From Lutjanus erythropterus (taxonomy: Eukaryota > Chordata > Actinopteri > Lutjaniformes > Lutjanidae), in contig CM034606.1 in NCBI GenBank assembly GCA_020091685.1, positions 34,739,874-34,803,873 on the forward strand: a stretch of DNA of 64,000 bases, in the 5' to 3' direction. Position 1 is the stretch's first letter, and each line of letters begins with the position of its first letter. The notes beneath the pieces are model-generated. The model ran no database searches. It saw only the letters and a program-made list of their open reading frames with translations, and was not told the DNA's origin. Positions 63,688 to 64,000 of this stretch are shown piece by piece. A program made the position numbers and the translations under genes.

Positions 63688-64000
63688 ATACGTAAATAGG
63701 ATCAAGCAAGAAGCCAGCTCAGGAGCCCAACCGATGCAGGATTTTTGAGGCAATACTGTTTTTAGAGGGGAAAAATTACAATTTACCAAAATAGTGGCAC
63801 ATATAATGAATTTGTGAGCTGCAATAAAATTAGACCTTGATTTTGCACCAACATGACTATACAAAGGTACTCAGAAGGCTGTTTTCAAATAACTTGACTA
63901 AAGGATATTTATTTATAGGATATTTTTATTCTTGACATGTTATCAATTATACATTGTCAATTGATTGCAGAACTTAACACAGAATCTACAGATTAATTAA

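Overview
This is teleost fish DNA, most likely from a percomorph. Two spliced vertebrate genes with AT-rich introns lie on the minus strand. They sit among dispersed repeats typical of ray-finned fish: hAT-like miniature elements, a tRNA-derived SINE, CA/GT microsatellites and one old endogenous retrovirus. Nothing is bacterial and there is no CRISPR array.

Positions 1-30457 (minus strand) hold the 5' part of zswim8. This is the substrate receptor of a cullin-RING ubiquitin ligase, known for degrading Argonaute during target-directed microRNA decay. Fourteen exons were placed by splice sites and by continuous reading phase. They encode about the first 1070 residues: the conserved N-terminus, the SWIM zinc finger (exon 4), a long disordered exon (exon 10) and helical repeats. 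The gene continues past the left edge of the window. Intron 1 is about 13.9 kb and full of repeats.

Positions 30458-46866 are the zswim8 promoter area and an intergenic stretch of about 16 kb. It contains a broken proviral fossil with both LTRs (33688-39527) that itself carries nested miniature elements, plus several further dispersed repeats. No convincing gene was found there. There is one strong plus-strand splice donor next to the zswim8 start, and one weak exon-like block at 42.7 kb.

Positions 46867-63320 (minus strand) hold prss12 (neurotrypsin), which appears complete. Fourteen exons encode 835 residues in this order: signal peptide, short linker, kringle, four group-A SRCR domains, an Arg-rich activation site, and a trypsin-type protease domain with an intact catalytic triad. 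Exons 3-14 are secure. Exons 1 and 2 (signal peptide and a 40-base microexon) are inferred from phase, an in-frame upstream stop and a TATA-like box.

The two genes are head-to-tail neighbours with unrelated jobs, one intracellular (ubiquitin ligase) and one secreted (synaptic protease). Nothing in the sequence suggests they work together. Their adjacency is mainly of evolutionary interest, because in human each lies next to a different NDST gene.
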